From: Morchella semilibera
Taxonomy: Eukaryota > Ascomycota > Pezizomycetes > Pezizales > Morchellaceae
Length of the DNA stretch: 64,000 bases
Direction of reading: 5' to 3'
Assembly (NCBI GenBank): GCA_009192285.1
Contig: WBVU01000017.1
Location: 1,116,001-1,180,000, forward strand
This document shows positions 22,896-34,537 of this stretch, piece by piece. Position numbers and translations under genes: made by a program. The notes under the pieces are model-generated. The model did no database searches, had not been told where the DNA came from, and worked only from the letters and a program-made list of their open reading frames with translations. Every line of letters begins with the position of its first letter. Position 1 is the first letter of the stretch.

Positions 22896-23819
22896 GATAA
22901 CAACTAGTTGAATTGGGGGTGCAGGTGCGGTTGCGACACCTTGGAGGTTAGAAGGAACGAGGAGACTGGTTGAATGAAGGTTCAAGCACTGGCGCTCAGG
23001 CTAATACTAAGTCATTGTTTGCGGTACGTCGTTGCTCTCGAAGCAACTGAACCTTTCAACGATATATATATTACTTTAGGTATGTACAGTACTGTATTTT
23101 GTTTCGCTGTAAGTACTACACAAGCCATACATTTATAATTTACTGCTCGTCACGTCTCGCGATCGGGTATGTAGCTAGGCAGGCAATTGTTTGTATTCTT
23201 TTCTTTTTTAAAAAAATATAATAAACTTTTCTCGTAACATACAGCCATTACAAAAGGCCATATGTAAATGATTCATGCACGTAGTTTTGGTTGGGACTGT
23301 TTCTTCAACATTTGGGCCACAAATCGCTGTTTCGGCGTAACACCAAACAAAAAGTAAAGAAAGTCCTTGACTACATGTATGCGTGCCTCAGCCACAGCTG
23401 GGATAAATTAACCTTTCCCGTCCCTACCGGAGGCTTTCTCCCACTGATCACGCAAACTGCCGGTACGCCGGATGAATAAAAGTCGCAGGTAAAGTCTGAG
23501 GTATGTATATGTACTTTACCTGTTTGTGGGTGTTAAGAGATGTGTGTGTACTACATGTAGTTACATATGTATGTAGAAGAACAAATATATCCCCTGTCAA
23601 ATAAAAACAAAGTAGGAATAGTGCGACTTGGCGCAAAGAGCAGGAAAATGCAATTGCGCTGATTGGTGGTAGTCAGAATCTTTCTAAATCTTTATATACA
23701 TGTACATACCCCGCAGGGGCCAGCAACGCCCGTACATAGGCACCCCCGTACCTCTTCGCCGTCGTTCCATACCTTTCCCAACCTGAGACATCGAAATACA
23801 TCCGGTGCTTTCGCCTACG
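22896..23819. other. Divergent intergenic spacer XRCC2-like/biotin synthase
   Basis: About 920 bp lie between two divergent genes. TACATGTA copies occur near 23374, 23552 and 23698. A TATATA sits at about 23692, roughly 128 bp before the biotin synthase ATG. No ORF of note. Confidence 0.5.
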
Positions 23820-25034
23820 ATGAACCCCGCAAGACTATCATTGACAACACTGCGTGTTGCAGTCAGGAGCTCGCACCGTCATGTACAACGTCGGGGACTT
23901 GCTACCCTTTCGAGTGAGCCAGTCAATGTTGTTGCTGAGCCAAAGCCGTCTTCATTCTCGCCCCTTCGGGATGCCCTTGCTGCGAAAGAACCTAGAAACA
24001 ATTGGACAAAGGCCGAGATTGAGAGTATATACAACACTGGCACCTTAGAATTGGCTTTTTCTGCAGTAAGTTTTTCCATCTTCCAATGCAGGAAATGAGT
24101 TAGAAAAATCTAACTCATCTGTGAGTGTGGGTAGGCAACAATCCACCGCCGGTTTCATAACCCGTCCTCTATCCAAATGTGCACGCTTATGAACATCAAA
24201 ACCGGTGGTTGCAGTGAAGACTGCTCATACTGTTCCCAGTCTTCCCGCTACGATACCGGTCTCAAAGCCACCAAGCTCTCCGGCGTCGAGGCCGTCCTCG
24301 AGGCCGCCAAAATCGCTAAGGAAAATGGTAGCACCCGGTTTTGTATGGGCGCAGCATGGAGAGACATGCGGGGTCGCAAGACAAACTTGAAGAGAATCAA
24401 GGAGATGGTTTCTGGTGTTAGGGCGATGGATATGGAGGTGTGCGTTACGTTAGGAATGATTGATGATGAACAGGCGAAGGAGTTGAAAGAGGCTGGACTG
24501 ACAGCCTATAATCACAACATCGATACTTCGAGGGAGCACTATCCTAAAGTTATCACTACTCGCACCTATGACGAACGTCTGGGCACTATCTCGAATGTTC
24601 GCGATGCTGGAATTAGTGTGTGTACAGGTGGTATTTTAGGACTGGGAGAAACGCAGGAGGACCATGTTTCTTTTCTTTACACTTTAGCAACTATGCCCTC
24701 ACACCCCGAGTCATTGCCGATTAACTCTTTGGTTCCGATCAAGGGCACACCTCTCGGAGACACTAAGCCGCTACCTTTCACATCAATTCTCAAGACGATA
24801 TCAACCGCCCGTTGCATTATGCCAGCTAGTATCATCAGACTGGCTGCAGGTAGAATAACAATGTCCGAAGAGCAGCAAGCTCTCTGCTTTATGGCCGGGG
24901 CAAATGCTATTTTCACCGGCGAGAAGATGTTGACTACCGACTGTAGCGGCTGGGATGAAGATAAGGCGATGTTTGATAGGTGGGGTCTTCGTCCGATGAA
25001 GAGCTTTATGAAGGACGAAATCACGGCACCCTAG
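23820..25034 (+). CDS. BIO2: Biotin synthase, mitochondrial (2 exons, 381 aa)
   Basis: Model join(23820..24065,24135..25034); the 69-nt intron has a GTAAGT donor and GGGTAG acceptor, frame continuous. Catalyses the last step of biotin synthesis, insertion of sulfur into dethiobiotin, as a radical-SAM enzyme. Residues 1-32 form an Arg/Ser-rich, acid-free mitochondrial presequence (MNPARLSLTTLRVAVRSSHR). The SAM [4Fe-4S] motif is GGCSEDCSYC (Cys108, Cys112, Cys115). The [2Fe-2S] cluster ligands of the family are visible as Cys in RFCMGAAWRDM, Cys in MEVCVTLGM, Cys in ISVCTGGI and Arg in IRLAAGR. Also typical are YNHNIDTSREHYP, INSLVPIKGTPL and the C-terminal FMAGANAIFTGEKMLTT. Length fits the family. 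No other biotin genes lie in the window. An unusual hairpin sits inside the intron. Confidence 0.96.
24095..24118 (+). promoter_or_regulatory. Perfect hairpin inside the BIO2 intron
   Basis: ATGAGTTAGA (24095-24104), a loop of four A, and TCTAACTCAT (24109-24118) form a 10-bp perfect stem. The right arm includes CTAAC, the best branch-point match of the intron, 15-20 nt before the acceptor at 24134. Folding would hide the branch point. Confidence 0.55.
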
Positions 25035-26176
25035 TGCCCGCCGGTGCGCTGGGGGCCTTAGATATAGGCGACCAGGAGAAGCTTGACGTATTTCCTTGCG
25101 ATCTTGGATTAATTTGGCTTTATTTCATTGATTATTATAAATCTTGTGATATGAAATGGCAATAGACTTACTGAATGGTGAAACATGCTTTTCATGCAAG
25201 TGGTCATTATTTTACCTTTACCGAATCGCAAAACAACTCCCAAGTAGCCAGAGTTGATTGAACCCTGCGGAATATGGAGGCTACAAGAGGAGCTTAATGC
25301 GATTTAAAAGTTATGATCAGATCGAAGGTTAGCCCGAACGGACGGCTCCCATGTGCACGATTGAGCCTCCCACGAGAATTGGTGATTCCAGTGTGTATAG
25401 AGAATGTCTAACTCTAGGTAAGTATATGTAAGTATATCCTATCGGGAGTAGCTATAGTGTACTTGCCCTAGCTATATTTTGGAGTTCACCACCCAACGAG
25501 TGCAGCACCCAAATCTCCCTTGGCTGCAGCTTTAGCAGCCATCTGTTGCGTGTGAAAGGACCTTACACTCGGTAGGTGGTGAACTCGCTTGGTAGGGAAT
25601 GAGGTTATGTAGGATATTGGGTTCGGGGCTTGATCATGGTGGGTGTAGGTTGTATTGGACTTATGACGTTGCCAGAGATCAACGACAGCAATAGTGTGCT
25701 CTCAGCTACAAACTACTCGTACATACTCTACAGTCGCAGCTCAATACACCGGAACTCATTACCTCAGATATATCCGTATCCTACTATCCCGTGTGAAATT
25801 AGAGCAGATATTGGAATATTGGCAATCCGGCATCTCGAGCTGTAGTTCAACCAAGCTAGTCATAATCCACGTGATGATACATGCATGGGGCTAACCGGGT
25901 AGAGTGAAGCTCGTACCCCCAAACAAGAGCTACAACTGCACAACTATAGAAGTACTTCAATAACCTGCCTTGACGTCCAAAATGATCCCTACAGTACATG
26001 TAGCTAGACAAAGTGATATGGACAGGTCGTCAGTAACTTATCCTCTCCCAAGCACCCACGAACAGCTACAACATAACAGTGACTAACATAACAGCTACCA
26101 GGATCAACACCAAAAAAACCAATGCCATGATGACGTTGACGATATTAAAGGCTTCAAGAGAGTATCCCAGTCACCA
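25035..26176. other. Intergenic spacer with a nested hairpin element
   Basis: About 1.1 kb without a convincing gene. It contains the 105-bp inverted-repeat element at 25482-25586 and a TACATGTA copy near 25994. Confidence 0.5.
25482..25586. repeat. 105-bp inverted-repeat element with internal hairpin
   Basis: The left arm GAGTTCACCACCCAACGAGTG (25482-25502) pairs with the right arm CACTCGGTAGGTGGTGAACTC (25566-25586), with 3 mismatches in 21 bp. Inside, TGGCTGC and GCAGCCA flank a short loop (about 25520-25540), a second perfect 7-bp stem. There is no ORF. It could be a MITE or encode a structured RNA. Confidence 0.55.
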
Positions 26177-27556
26177 ATGCCCCCATCTAAGTGCCCTCCA
26201 GGGTTAGAAGTACTAGCGTCTTCACCACCACAGCGATCCAGGTCATCATTGCGCTCGACGCCGAAGCCGCGGCAAAGGATACCAGCACAGAGCTCAGGAA
26301 AGAGGAAAGGCTTCTACAATGATATTGATCCAGATCTTTTCGCATTAACGGGGGCGAACGAGAGGAATGGGTTCAAGAAGAAGCCGAGGAGAGGATTATG
26401 GACTAAAGACACCCCCTCGACTCCCAGGGGGGCTGGTGGAAGGGTTATCGAGAATGATATAGCGTCGGGACCGATAGAGAAAGATAAACGTTTGCCAGTG
26501 CCAATACCAACAAGAACACAGGGGCCTTCCGAGTTTCCTACATCAAGCGCACAAGTCCAATCACGTAAGACGAGAGGCTTCGCTGTAGACCCTGATCTCC
26601 TTGCCGCCGCCTCTCCGGTGAAGGCGAAGGAGAGGTTACAGCGATCAACAGGGTGGAGGGCACCTATATCAGAGGTATCGCCTACAGTATCTTCCCAAGC
26701 CACTCAACGGGCGTTTAGACATGAACAAATACTCAGCGATGATATCGTTCCCGAAACGTCTCCACCGCCTTCCTCACCGCCTCCAACTCATATCATGCCT
26801 TTACCGGATAATGATGCCCAAATTTCAATCATAGACTTGATAGAGGACTATGTCTCGCCCCGAAAATCGAAACATCACCGTCTCAAGACCGAAGGCCTGG
26901 ATATTCTCCATTCGGATATCGATATCACGTCGTCACCCCCTCTATCATGTTACCATCCTTCCGTACCTGATCACACCGACGACCTCTCAGATTCCGTTCC
27001 TGACCCAGATTTTATGACCCCTGATGATCCTGGAACCCCACTGCCGATGCACAAACGCCTTCTCAAAGAACTAAAACAACAAACACCGGCGACACCTACC
27101 TCTCAAACACCCCGTCTAGGATATTTAAACATTCACGACCTACAAAAATCTGTCGTTGTGCCCAAGGCTGACCCCCCACGTCCTTCACACCCACAATACC
27201 GCTATTTCAGCCCTGGGGGTCTTGCGGATACGTTAACAGGATGGAAGGATGAACTTCATGGCACTTCCATCTTTAAACAAAGAGTACAGCCGCGGGGTAT
27301 AGAGTACATTATCACTGTCTTTGAAGCGGTTCAAGATGGAGATATAATACTTATTAAGGGAAATGGGGAGGAAGGTGTTGCGAAGGTCATCATCTCGGGT
27401 TCGGCGAGAACAAGGTCTCAAATCTCTGTAGGGCAGGTGGTGAAGTACGGGAGGCCATGGGTAGTAGTGAACTTGCTCGGGAAAGGGCTGTGGAAGTGTT
27501 TAATGGGGAATATAGAAGTGCAAGAAATGGATGGAGATATAAACATGGGTGAATAG
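26177..27556 (+). CDS. Hypothetical, mostly disordered protein with a C-terminal beta-rich domain (459 aa)
   Basis: Single-exon ORF from ATG at 26177 to TAG at 27554-27556. Residues 1-330 are Pro/Ser/Arg/Lys-rich with several basic clusters (KPRQR, KKKPRRGLW, RKSKHHRLK), as in nuclear proteins. A short motif recurs: GFYNDIDPDLFAL near residue 45 and GFAVDPDLLAA near 135. The last 120 residues look folded: YRYFSPGGLADTLTGWKDEL, IEYIITVFEAVQDGDIILIKG, GVAKVIISGSARTRSQISVG, RPWVVVNLLG. They alternate hydrophobic strands in a way that would suit a small beta-barrel such as an OB fold. I do not recognise the family. A nucleic-acid role is only an inference from basic charge and the barrel-like pattern. 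Confidence 0.65.
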   Translation: MPPSKCPPGLEVLASSPPQRSRSSLRSTPKPRQRIPAQSSGKRKGFYNDIDPDLFALTGANERNGFKKKPRRGLWTKDTPSTPRGAGGRVIENDIASGPIEKDKRLPVPIPTRTQGPSEFPTSSAQVQSRKTRGFAVDPDLLAAASPVKAKERLQRSTGWRAPISEVSPTVSSQATQRAFRHEQILSDDIVPETSPPPSSPPPTHIMPLPDNDAQISIIDLIEDYVSPRKSKHHRLKTEGLDILHSDIDITSSPPLSCYHPSVPDHTDDLSDSVPDPDFMTPDDPGTPLPMHKRLLKELKQQTPATPTSQTPRLGYLNIHDLQKSVVVPKADPPRPSHPQYRYFSPGGLADTLTGWKDELHGTSIFKQRVQPRGIEYIITVFEAVQDGDIILIKGNGEEGVAKVIISGSARTRSQISVGQVVKYGRPWVVVNLLGKGLWKCLMGNIEVQEMDGDINMGE

Positions 27557-29326
27557 AGTCTTACAGCTGTCGTTTGCTAATTTGTGTCGTGTGTACGGAT
27601 ATCGTAGCTAGAAATAATATGGAACATCCATTCTATAATAATGGTGAACCTCTCAAGTTGAGTGAGGGACTACTGGTCAATCATCGGCCCCCTTCGTCAT
27701 TAGCCAGAAAATTATACACATGTACATTTGTAGAAATACAGAAGTTTGGATGGCCGTTATAACGAAAATTTTATATGAGAATACTATATTCAAGTTAGGA
27801 TTAAAAACTTAAAAGACTACTAGAATTCCCTGAGCTCCATCTTGAGATAACTCCTAACGCCTCTTTAGGTGGTGGGGTCTTTGTCTAACATGACTGAGTG
27901 GTGAATTGGTTTGTATCGCTAAACATGGGTACTTTGGTTGTAAAAGGTATAATCTACAAAAATTTATGGCATGCATGTAAAGTATGATCATGAAGTACAA
28001 ATAAATAAATACTACATCTAAATTTATGTCTTGGTACAGTATGTATGTAAGTACATGCTATCCTCGCCGACTCTGCCAGTTCATCTGAGCAAAAAAACAC
28101 CCTCTACTCACTCGTCGGTGTTCGGCCACTTCCTTCTAGCTTTTCCAGGGTTAGGGTTTTTCAATCGTAGTTACAGCGTGTGGTAAAATTATAACCCTGT
28201 TTTTAGACCCCTGTTTCTACAATAATTTTCCCCATCGCTGTAGCAGCACCTGGGATCCCGGCGTGGATCGGGCCATCTGCCGTGAATGTGGCTGCTACCC
28301 TACAGGCCCGTCTTTGCCAAGGATTTTCACCTGACCGCTCTCTCCAAAATAAAAAGAGACGAGTGTGGGGGTGCGTGACTGTAGAAGAAAGTACAAGGAA
28401 AAATAACTTATATAATTATGTGAGATCCATCTCAAAGAAACCCTGAACCAGATATCTCTGATCAAAAACTGGTGGAGATATGTTGTATACTATGGTGCTG
28501 ATTGCCCAATACAAAATTTGGATGGGAGTTTCTAACCCGACTGTTTCTAAGTCAGGCTTCGGATTTTGCTGGTCGCCAGGCGACTGGCTTCTGCGCCTGA
28601 CAGGGTTCCCGCGTTATTTCCTTCACCAATTGTTGTGGGTTGTGGTTGTTACGGGCGTGGTTTGTTTTGTTTTGGGAGGGGTGAACTAGAGATACATGTA
28701 CCTACATGTAGAGTATGCTTCATCTATTCTACATGTATGATAATATTATATGTGTTGCTAGACCCTTAATTCTGGTTGACCTGCGATGGTCCCTGCACCG
28801 CCATCTCATCTCCATCTCAACGGGCATCGTGACATTTGCACCGCCACCTGTGCCACAAATGGAACCGTGCTGGACCTGGCGGGCGGGGGGTCAACCCCTA
28901 TTCTGCATTCTGCACCCCGCGTGGTCCATCGTCTCGGTGGGTCGATCTGTAGTAGGCAGGTCGAGTTGAGATTAAAGCCAGAGCATAGACAAACAGCAGG
29001 GCCCCCATACTTTACAATCCATATCAATACTACCTCTGCTCTACTACATGTACCTACTTACATACTTACCTTACCAGCTTAACCTTACACCGAGTCTTCA
29101 GTCTACTACAGTCCGTTCGTTCGTTCATTCCCCCTCCCCCCCCCTCAACTCACCTATACGCTCATTCTAAGGGGAAAGGGAAAAAAAATACTGGATGTCA
29201 CTCTTTTAACACATCGCTCCCTTAAACTCGCCCCTCCCCCGGCTCGATCGATCGCTTTGCACCTACCTACTTCCACACACCCACCCACCCACCCGCAACA
29301 CAGGAGGTACTGTCAGCATAGGAAGA
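27557..29326. other. Intergenic region (1.8 kb) with a C/T-rich promoter
   Basis: No convincing gene. The last 250 bp before the GPI-protein ATG are C/T-rich, with GTTCGTTCGTTCATTC and CACCCACCCACCCACCC tracts (29110-29295). Several TACATGTA copies lie at about 28695-29050. Confidence 0.5.
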
Positions 29327-30415
29327 ATGCCATCACCATATGCCCTTCTGGGAACCCTCGCCGTTGGAGTCCTTCCCCTAACCCATGCTCTCTTCTCTCT
29401 TAATTCAACCTTCACCTCAAATGGTATAACGATTGTCAACCAGACGTTCAACGGGATAATCCCCTCTGGCGTCCTCTCGGACAAATGCGCATCAGCCTAC
29501 TCTGCACCATTGAACTGCTCAAATTCTCTCATGTTTGTCGGGCCAGACTCGGTAAATTATACCTCAATCACCAAGGATATCCCGTCTACAGCATACCACG
29601 CGCTCTATAAAGATGTGTGCACAGAACCCTGCTATAACTCGTTGGCGTCGTGGAGGACTACGGTGCAGGCAGATTGCTCGGCGGATTTCGACAACTTGTT
29701 CTCAGCTATGTATAACGATTACACAGACCCAGAAGCGATCTTGAACGAGTCGGGACTAACTGTGCCTGGAGCGGGTTCCGGCGCAAGTGCGTTTGGGTTT
29801 GTTTACCGGGATGGGGAGGCCGAGTGGCTAGATTGGATGTTTTGGGAGAAGTGTATAAGAGATCTGTGAGTGTACCTAGTCGGTAGTGCGCGGGTAAGAG
29901 GGCTAATAGGCGCGGATGGTAGTAATTCGACAGAGTATTGCACGCTCACTGAATTAGATGTGGATGTAGCAGTATGGCCGTCCATTGAGGCGTCACGCTT
30001 TTCACACTTGTCGAAAGAAGAGGCTATCGCGAGGAACCAGACGTTTTGTAACGAAGCCACATGCTTCATGCAGTCCGAGCTCCTATATACCATTATCACA
30101 GGCGAATTTCAAGGAAACAACGCCACACAGGGAGATGTGATTGCTGTTATACATGATGTATGCCCGAATCTTAATGTCACATCGTCCTTTCCATTTCTCC
30201 AGCTGGGATCCATGTACCCATTCGACGATGCGAAGAAGGTTTCCACCACTGGTGTCACCACAACTTCCACACGCGGTGCCGACGGGATTACAGACCTGAC
30301 TATGGCGAATTCGACAGGTACCAGCGGATCCTCGTTGGCCATGTCGACACCCTCTACGATGCTACTGCATCTAATCTGTTTAATTACGATTGCTGGAGTA
30401 TCACTTTTATTGTAA
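29327..30415 (+). CDS. GPI-anchored Cys-containing surface protein (2 exons, 343 aa)
   Basis: Model join(29327..29865,29923..30415): a 57-nt intron with GTGAGT donor, GCTAATA branch and GGTAG acceptor, phase 2, frame continuous. The N-terminal signal peptide ends near ALLGTLAVGVLPLTHA. The ectodomain has spaced cysteines (DKCASAY, LNCSNSL, DVCTEPCYNSL, QADCSADF, EKCIRDL, EYCTL, TFCNEATCF, HDVCPNL) and about ten N-glycosylation sequons (NST, NQT, NCS, NYT, NES, NAT, NVT). A Ser/Thr-rich stalk (VTTTSTRG, STGTSGSS) leads to a C-terminal hydrophobic tail MLLHLICLITIAGVSLLL, with small residues before it for GPI attachment. It is probably a cell-wall or plasma-membrane protein. The Cys pattern resembles uncharacterised fungal GPI proteins; I assign no activity. 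Confidence 0.85.
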
Positions 30416-33400
30416 AGCAGTCATCACCTGTCATAGCTCACTACGAGTTTGGAGTATTCATTTTCTTGTGTAATTCTTTCTATTCTTAATGTGGAGTAAT
30501 GTAATTGATACCCAGCACTACTGAGTTAGCTCAGCAATGACTGACAGCAAACCCTTCATTTCTCATTTGGTATCCCACAAGTTTCAAAGCAAAGTCTCTC
30601 TCTAAATATCCCTTCATATATCGCTATGTTCTGTACCAATTGCTCGGGGGATTACCAAGAAACCCCGAGAGTCACATCTGTAGTTCATCGGTTAGCTAAC
30701 CGTACGTCTATACCCACGTGCAAGGCCAGCATCGATCTGATATTCCGCTAAACTGGAAACCGTTTGGGGATGTATGTCGTGCCTTTATCCTGCCATAGTT
30801 AGTAGTTATTTTAGTCTTCTTGCATTTCAACCTACACAATGCTCAATGCGCTTTGGTAGTTAAAATTTCTTCTGTCGAGTCCTGCATCAAATCTGGGGTG
30901 ATATTCTTGTAATCATTGGTGTCGAGATCGACACTACCACATGATACCCCAACATTTGCATTGTCTTCATACATGCATGCCCCCACTACATAGGGCGAAC
31001 GGGGCCCGCATATAGGTTCGGTAGCGGCCAACTAAGTAATTCCATGTTAGAAGATATAGCAGCAGGGTAAGTATTATTTATTACACTGGCTAATACTGGT
31101 GCTAGCTTACCCGTCTCGAATCATTTGGTAAATTCGCTGATCCCATGTGATAGAGCGTCCAGGCCTGGGTGATCCCGCATAATTATACACATGCCAGTCA
31201 AATCTTTAATCTAAATATTTTTAGACGGTATACTGACGTGTGTGAAGCAATCTGGTGACTATCTTCGTAGGCTCCTTTGAATTGCAGGCCAGCGGGTTCG
31301 GGGGCCGTCAACTGCCCCTTTACGCGTATACGGCCAGATTATTATATACCTCTAAACTAACAAATTAGAGAACGTATTCGAGAAACTATATTAGGATCTA
31401 TCTAACATGGTTAAAAATGTTGCCTCGATACATCGCTTGCGAAGTAAATAGATCCAGAAGACTCTAGCTCTCAGTATATTTATTTAACGCTGATTCAATG
31501 TCCCATTCATTAGTTATAATTACATTATCAACCAGAAGAAGTACACACTAATAAGGCCCATCATCAAAAGTCAACGCAATCGTTCTAGGCCGGTTGCGAG
31601 TAGATAGGTGCTCCTTATATATTGTACGTTGCCTGGTCGTGGTCTTGCCCCAACTGGCGTTTGGTTCCCATGTTAGATGTGTTAGGGCCGCCGATGCACC
31701 ACTGTATCTTCCATACCTAGGTTGATAGCTAGCTCCACAGCGTTCAGGGCTATCGCCATAAAACTATACTATGAGCAAAAATGAGAGGCACCACTGATTA
31801 CTGGCAATCGCCACCCTTGCGGGGCCCACAGCAGTTACTGTGTACTGTATCCCTGGTTCCCAGATCATCAGGGAGCCTTACTGTGGGGGGTATATATATA
31901 GGAGGCAAAAAGGAGAAAGATAAGGGACAAAATGAATATAAAGTAGTACCCGAAAGCCATATTTATCCCAATACGGTATCGATAGTGTTGCCTGGCGATG
32001 CAGATTGAAAGGAACGGTGTATCTAAATATCGATATATTAAGTCGACTTACTTGTAGATACATGTTTTACGAGTACAAGGGGCGGAAGGCCGCGGGTTTA
32101 CCGTGTATGTATACACGGGCGCTGTACAGCTGGGGGTTTTTATACATGCGTGGATGTTTGAATTCCGAATGTCGAAAACATGAGGGGACGGTGGAGGCAG
32201 CGAGCTGTTATGTTATAATTATCGATCGATTACGTTCTGATAAATGGAGAAACTGGGCCCCTAAAACCTTATACATGTGACCTAACTACATGTACTTACT
32301 AACATCATGTAGCATACGAAGATTTATTGCTACAGACATGTACTTAAGTAAGATGTACATGGAAATGTAGGTAATAATACATTAGGGTAGTTCCTGGCCC
32401 TCTTGCATGCACCAGAGTACTGCGGCCCTTATAGAGTGATTGGACTGTAGTCTACCAATACATGCGCCTACGAAAATGTAGTTTATTGCTCCCGGGCTTA
32501 ATTTATTTTTCTAACATGTAATCTAGGTATATATGTGTGTTACTGTGCGTTCGAAGTTCAAATGGGAGTTAGAAATCTACAAAGACAAATCCCCCAGAGT
32601 TCGAGTGATTGCTCGTGCTTCAAAATACATCACGGAAAGTCACTCGGGTGTATTGAGTATTGAAACCTGTATGTATGGATTTGATTGCACGTGTAGCAAC
32701 CTGATCACCCGTTACAATATGAGGCTAATTTGTCAGGATGGATCATGTGTGCATGCGTGTAGCCTAAGGGCAACCACGCCGTCATCAGTGCACCATCGTC
32801 CGGCCATGGCCCGGTAAACTGTGGTATCAAATATATTTGCCACCTATAGCTACATCATACATGTAGTTGAGATCTTTGTTCTCCTTCACTTCTAAGCTGT
32901 AAGTTAGCCCAAATACCACTCATTCACATGAAACATGTTTTCCCTATAAACAACTACAAATGAAGTATAACCAATCGAAGAAACCAGATCCTCCCACGGC
33001 AATATACTTTCATCTTTTCAGCAGAGGCTTCGTGAATTTCTTTTATTCCTAATTATAAACCCCTTTTTATCACGGCTTCCTGCAATTGCGCCGTTTACCA
33101 TATTCTCGTCTAGGGGGGTAGATAAACACCCGACAGCCAGAAAGTTGACTTGAGTATTCCCCTGAATCGACGGTCCTGATAAGAGAAGTTATATAAGCTA
33201 GGGAATTACTAAAAGCATGCTAGCATGATTGACAGCTTAGACGATATACCGATATATCTCTTTCAATTTAGCTATGGGCCTAAATTATAAATACTACATG
33301 CTACCTTTCTAGAAGTAGGGGGAATTTGAACACTCCCACTTAAAAGTGAGCTGTTTTAAGACACATGACCTCAGGAGATGACTTTATTTATTTTTATTTT

Positions 33401-33601
33401 GCTATTTGGTCAAGATCTCGGAGTAAACAATATCCCCAAACGACTGTCCTTAAAAAAACCATAACCCACAAAAGAAAAACGCCAAGACTGTCAAGCCCGC
33501 CCACAATCAAACACCAAACTCAACGCAAAAACAAAGAACGAAATATACAAAATCTAAATGAAAAACCGATGGGATCGTCCCTCTTTCTTGAGCAGAACGA
33601 A
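30416..33601. other. Intergenic region (3.2 kb)
   Basis: AT-rich DNA with scattered TACATGTA copies (about 32286, 32337, 32863) and stop-rich frames. ORFs at 31781-32280 and 32533-32817 have no supporting motif. No RNA gene recognised. Confidence 0.5.
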
Positions 33602-34537
33602 CTATACTAAGCCAATCTGGAGTCTGGCGCGTCTTTCCCATCGAGTAAGACCGCCTCCCATTCCCCGACGGCCTATATACCGGGGTTGGATCGGGGGTTC
33701 CGGGGGGGGCAACGTCAAGAAGTTACTATAATTTTGATACGGCCCCCCCGCCGCTGGAGATGTGCTTCTGTTTTCCTGGTCTGAAGTGTAGGCAGGAGCC
33801 GGAGGGCGCATAGGGCCATCGTATGTTGAGTTTGCTCTCCGCTTTGAGGCATTGTGAAGGCGGATCCCTAAGCTAGCTGAGAGGATAAATTGGATGCTAG
33901 TGCGAGATGTTAGCAGGGAGGCAAGCGGGAGCTAAAGGATAGACCGACATGCAGAGAATACTAAGAAGGAGGTTGACTTTGTAGAGTGTAATTAACCAGT
34001 ATTTCTCCCCCCAACCACCCTGGGAGTTAATAAATGTTCCCACAAACGCAGAGCCAATTATCCAGCCGACGGCCATCAGGAAGTCCCAGAAGACGACCAG
34101 CTTGATACTGAGTCTGTGGCAGCAATAGGTAACAAGGGAGATAACGCATGACAAGAATGAAAGTGCTGACTAGTTATTTTGCCTTCCAAATCAGCTTTCA
34201 ACTCATGAGCAGAGGCCAGGACAGAGATATTACTAACCACGCCCAGAAGAATGTACAAGGGAAAGAAGTTTTGCATAGTCTCCATCGTCGCATTCCCCAG
34301 CACAACCACCTCCGTATCTCCTTCAAATCCCCGCCATACATGATCCTCGGTCAGTGTTGAAATCAAAATAAACACTGAGAGCGCAAGCACAAGAGCACAA
34401 AAAATTATCTGAATCACCCGGATGATGAGCCACCCGCAGGAACGATTATTGGAGATAACCTTTTCCATCTCGCGGTAAGAAGCCGTTGATGTATCAGTGG
34501 TTCCACTACTGGAGCGCTCGAGAGGTTTGGTGTACAT
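33602..34537 (-). CDS. Four-TM membrane protein, MARVEL-like topology (3 exons, 271 aa)
   Basis: Model complement(join(33602..33896,33949..34165,34234..34537)). ATG at 34537; introns are 68 and 52 nt with GTAATA and GTCGGT donors; frame continuous, and the splices rebuild intact membrane helices. TM1 is IIRVIQIIFCALVLALSVFI (about 35-55), followed by an exposed loop with one sequon (NAT). TM2 is YILLGVVTLSFLSCVISLV across the first junction, TM3 LVVFWDFLMAVGWIIGSAFV, and TM4 LYKVNLLLSILCIIQFILSA across the second. A basic, Pro/Tyr-rich cytosolic tail follows (APAYTSDQE, PPPEPPIQPRY). Fungal MARVEL-domain proteins act at plasma-membrane domains or in vesicle traffic; this gene has their layout, but the family match is by topology. 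Confidence 0.75.
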
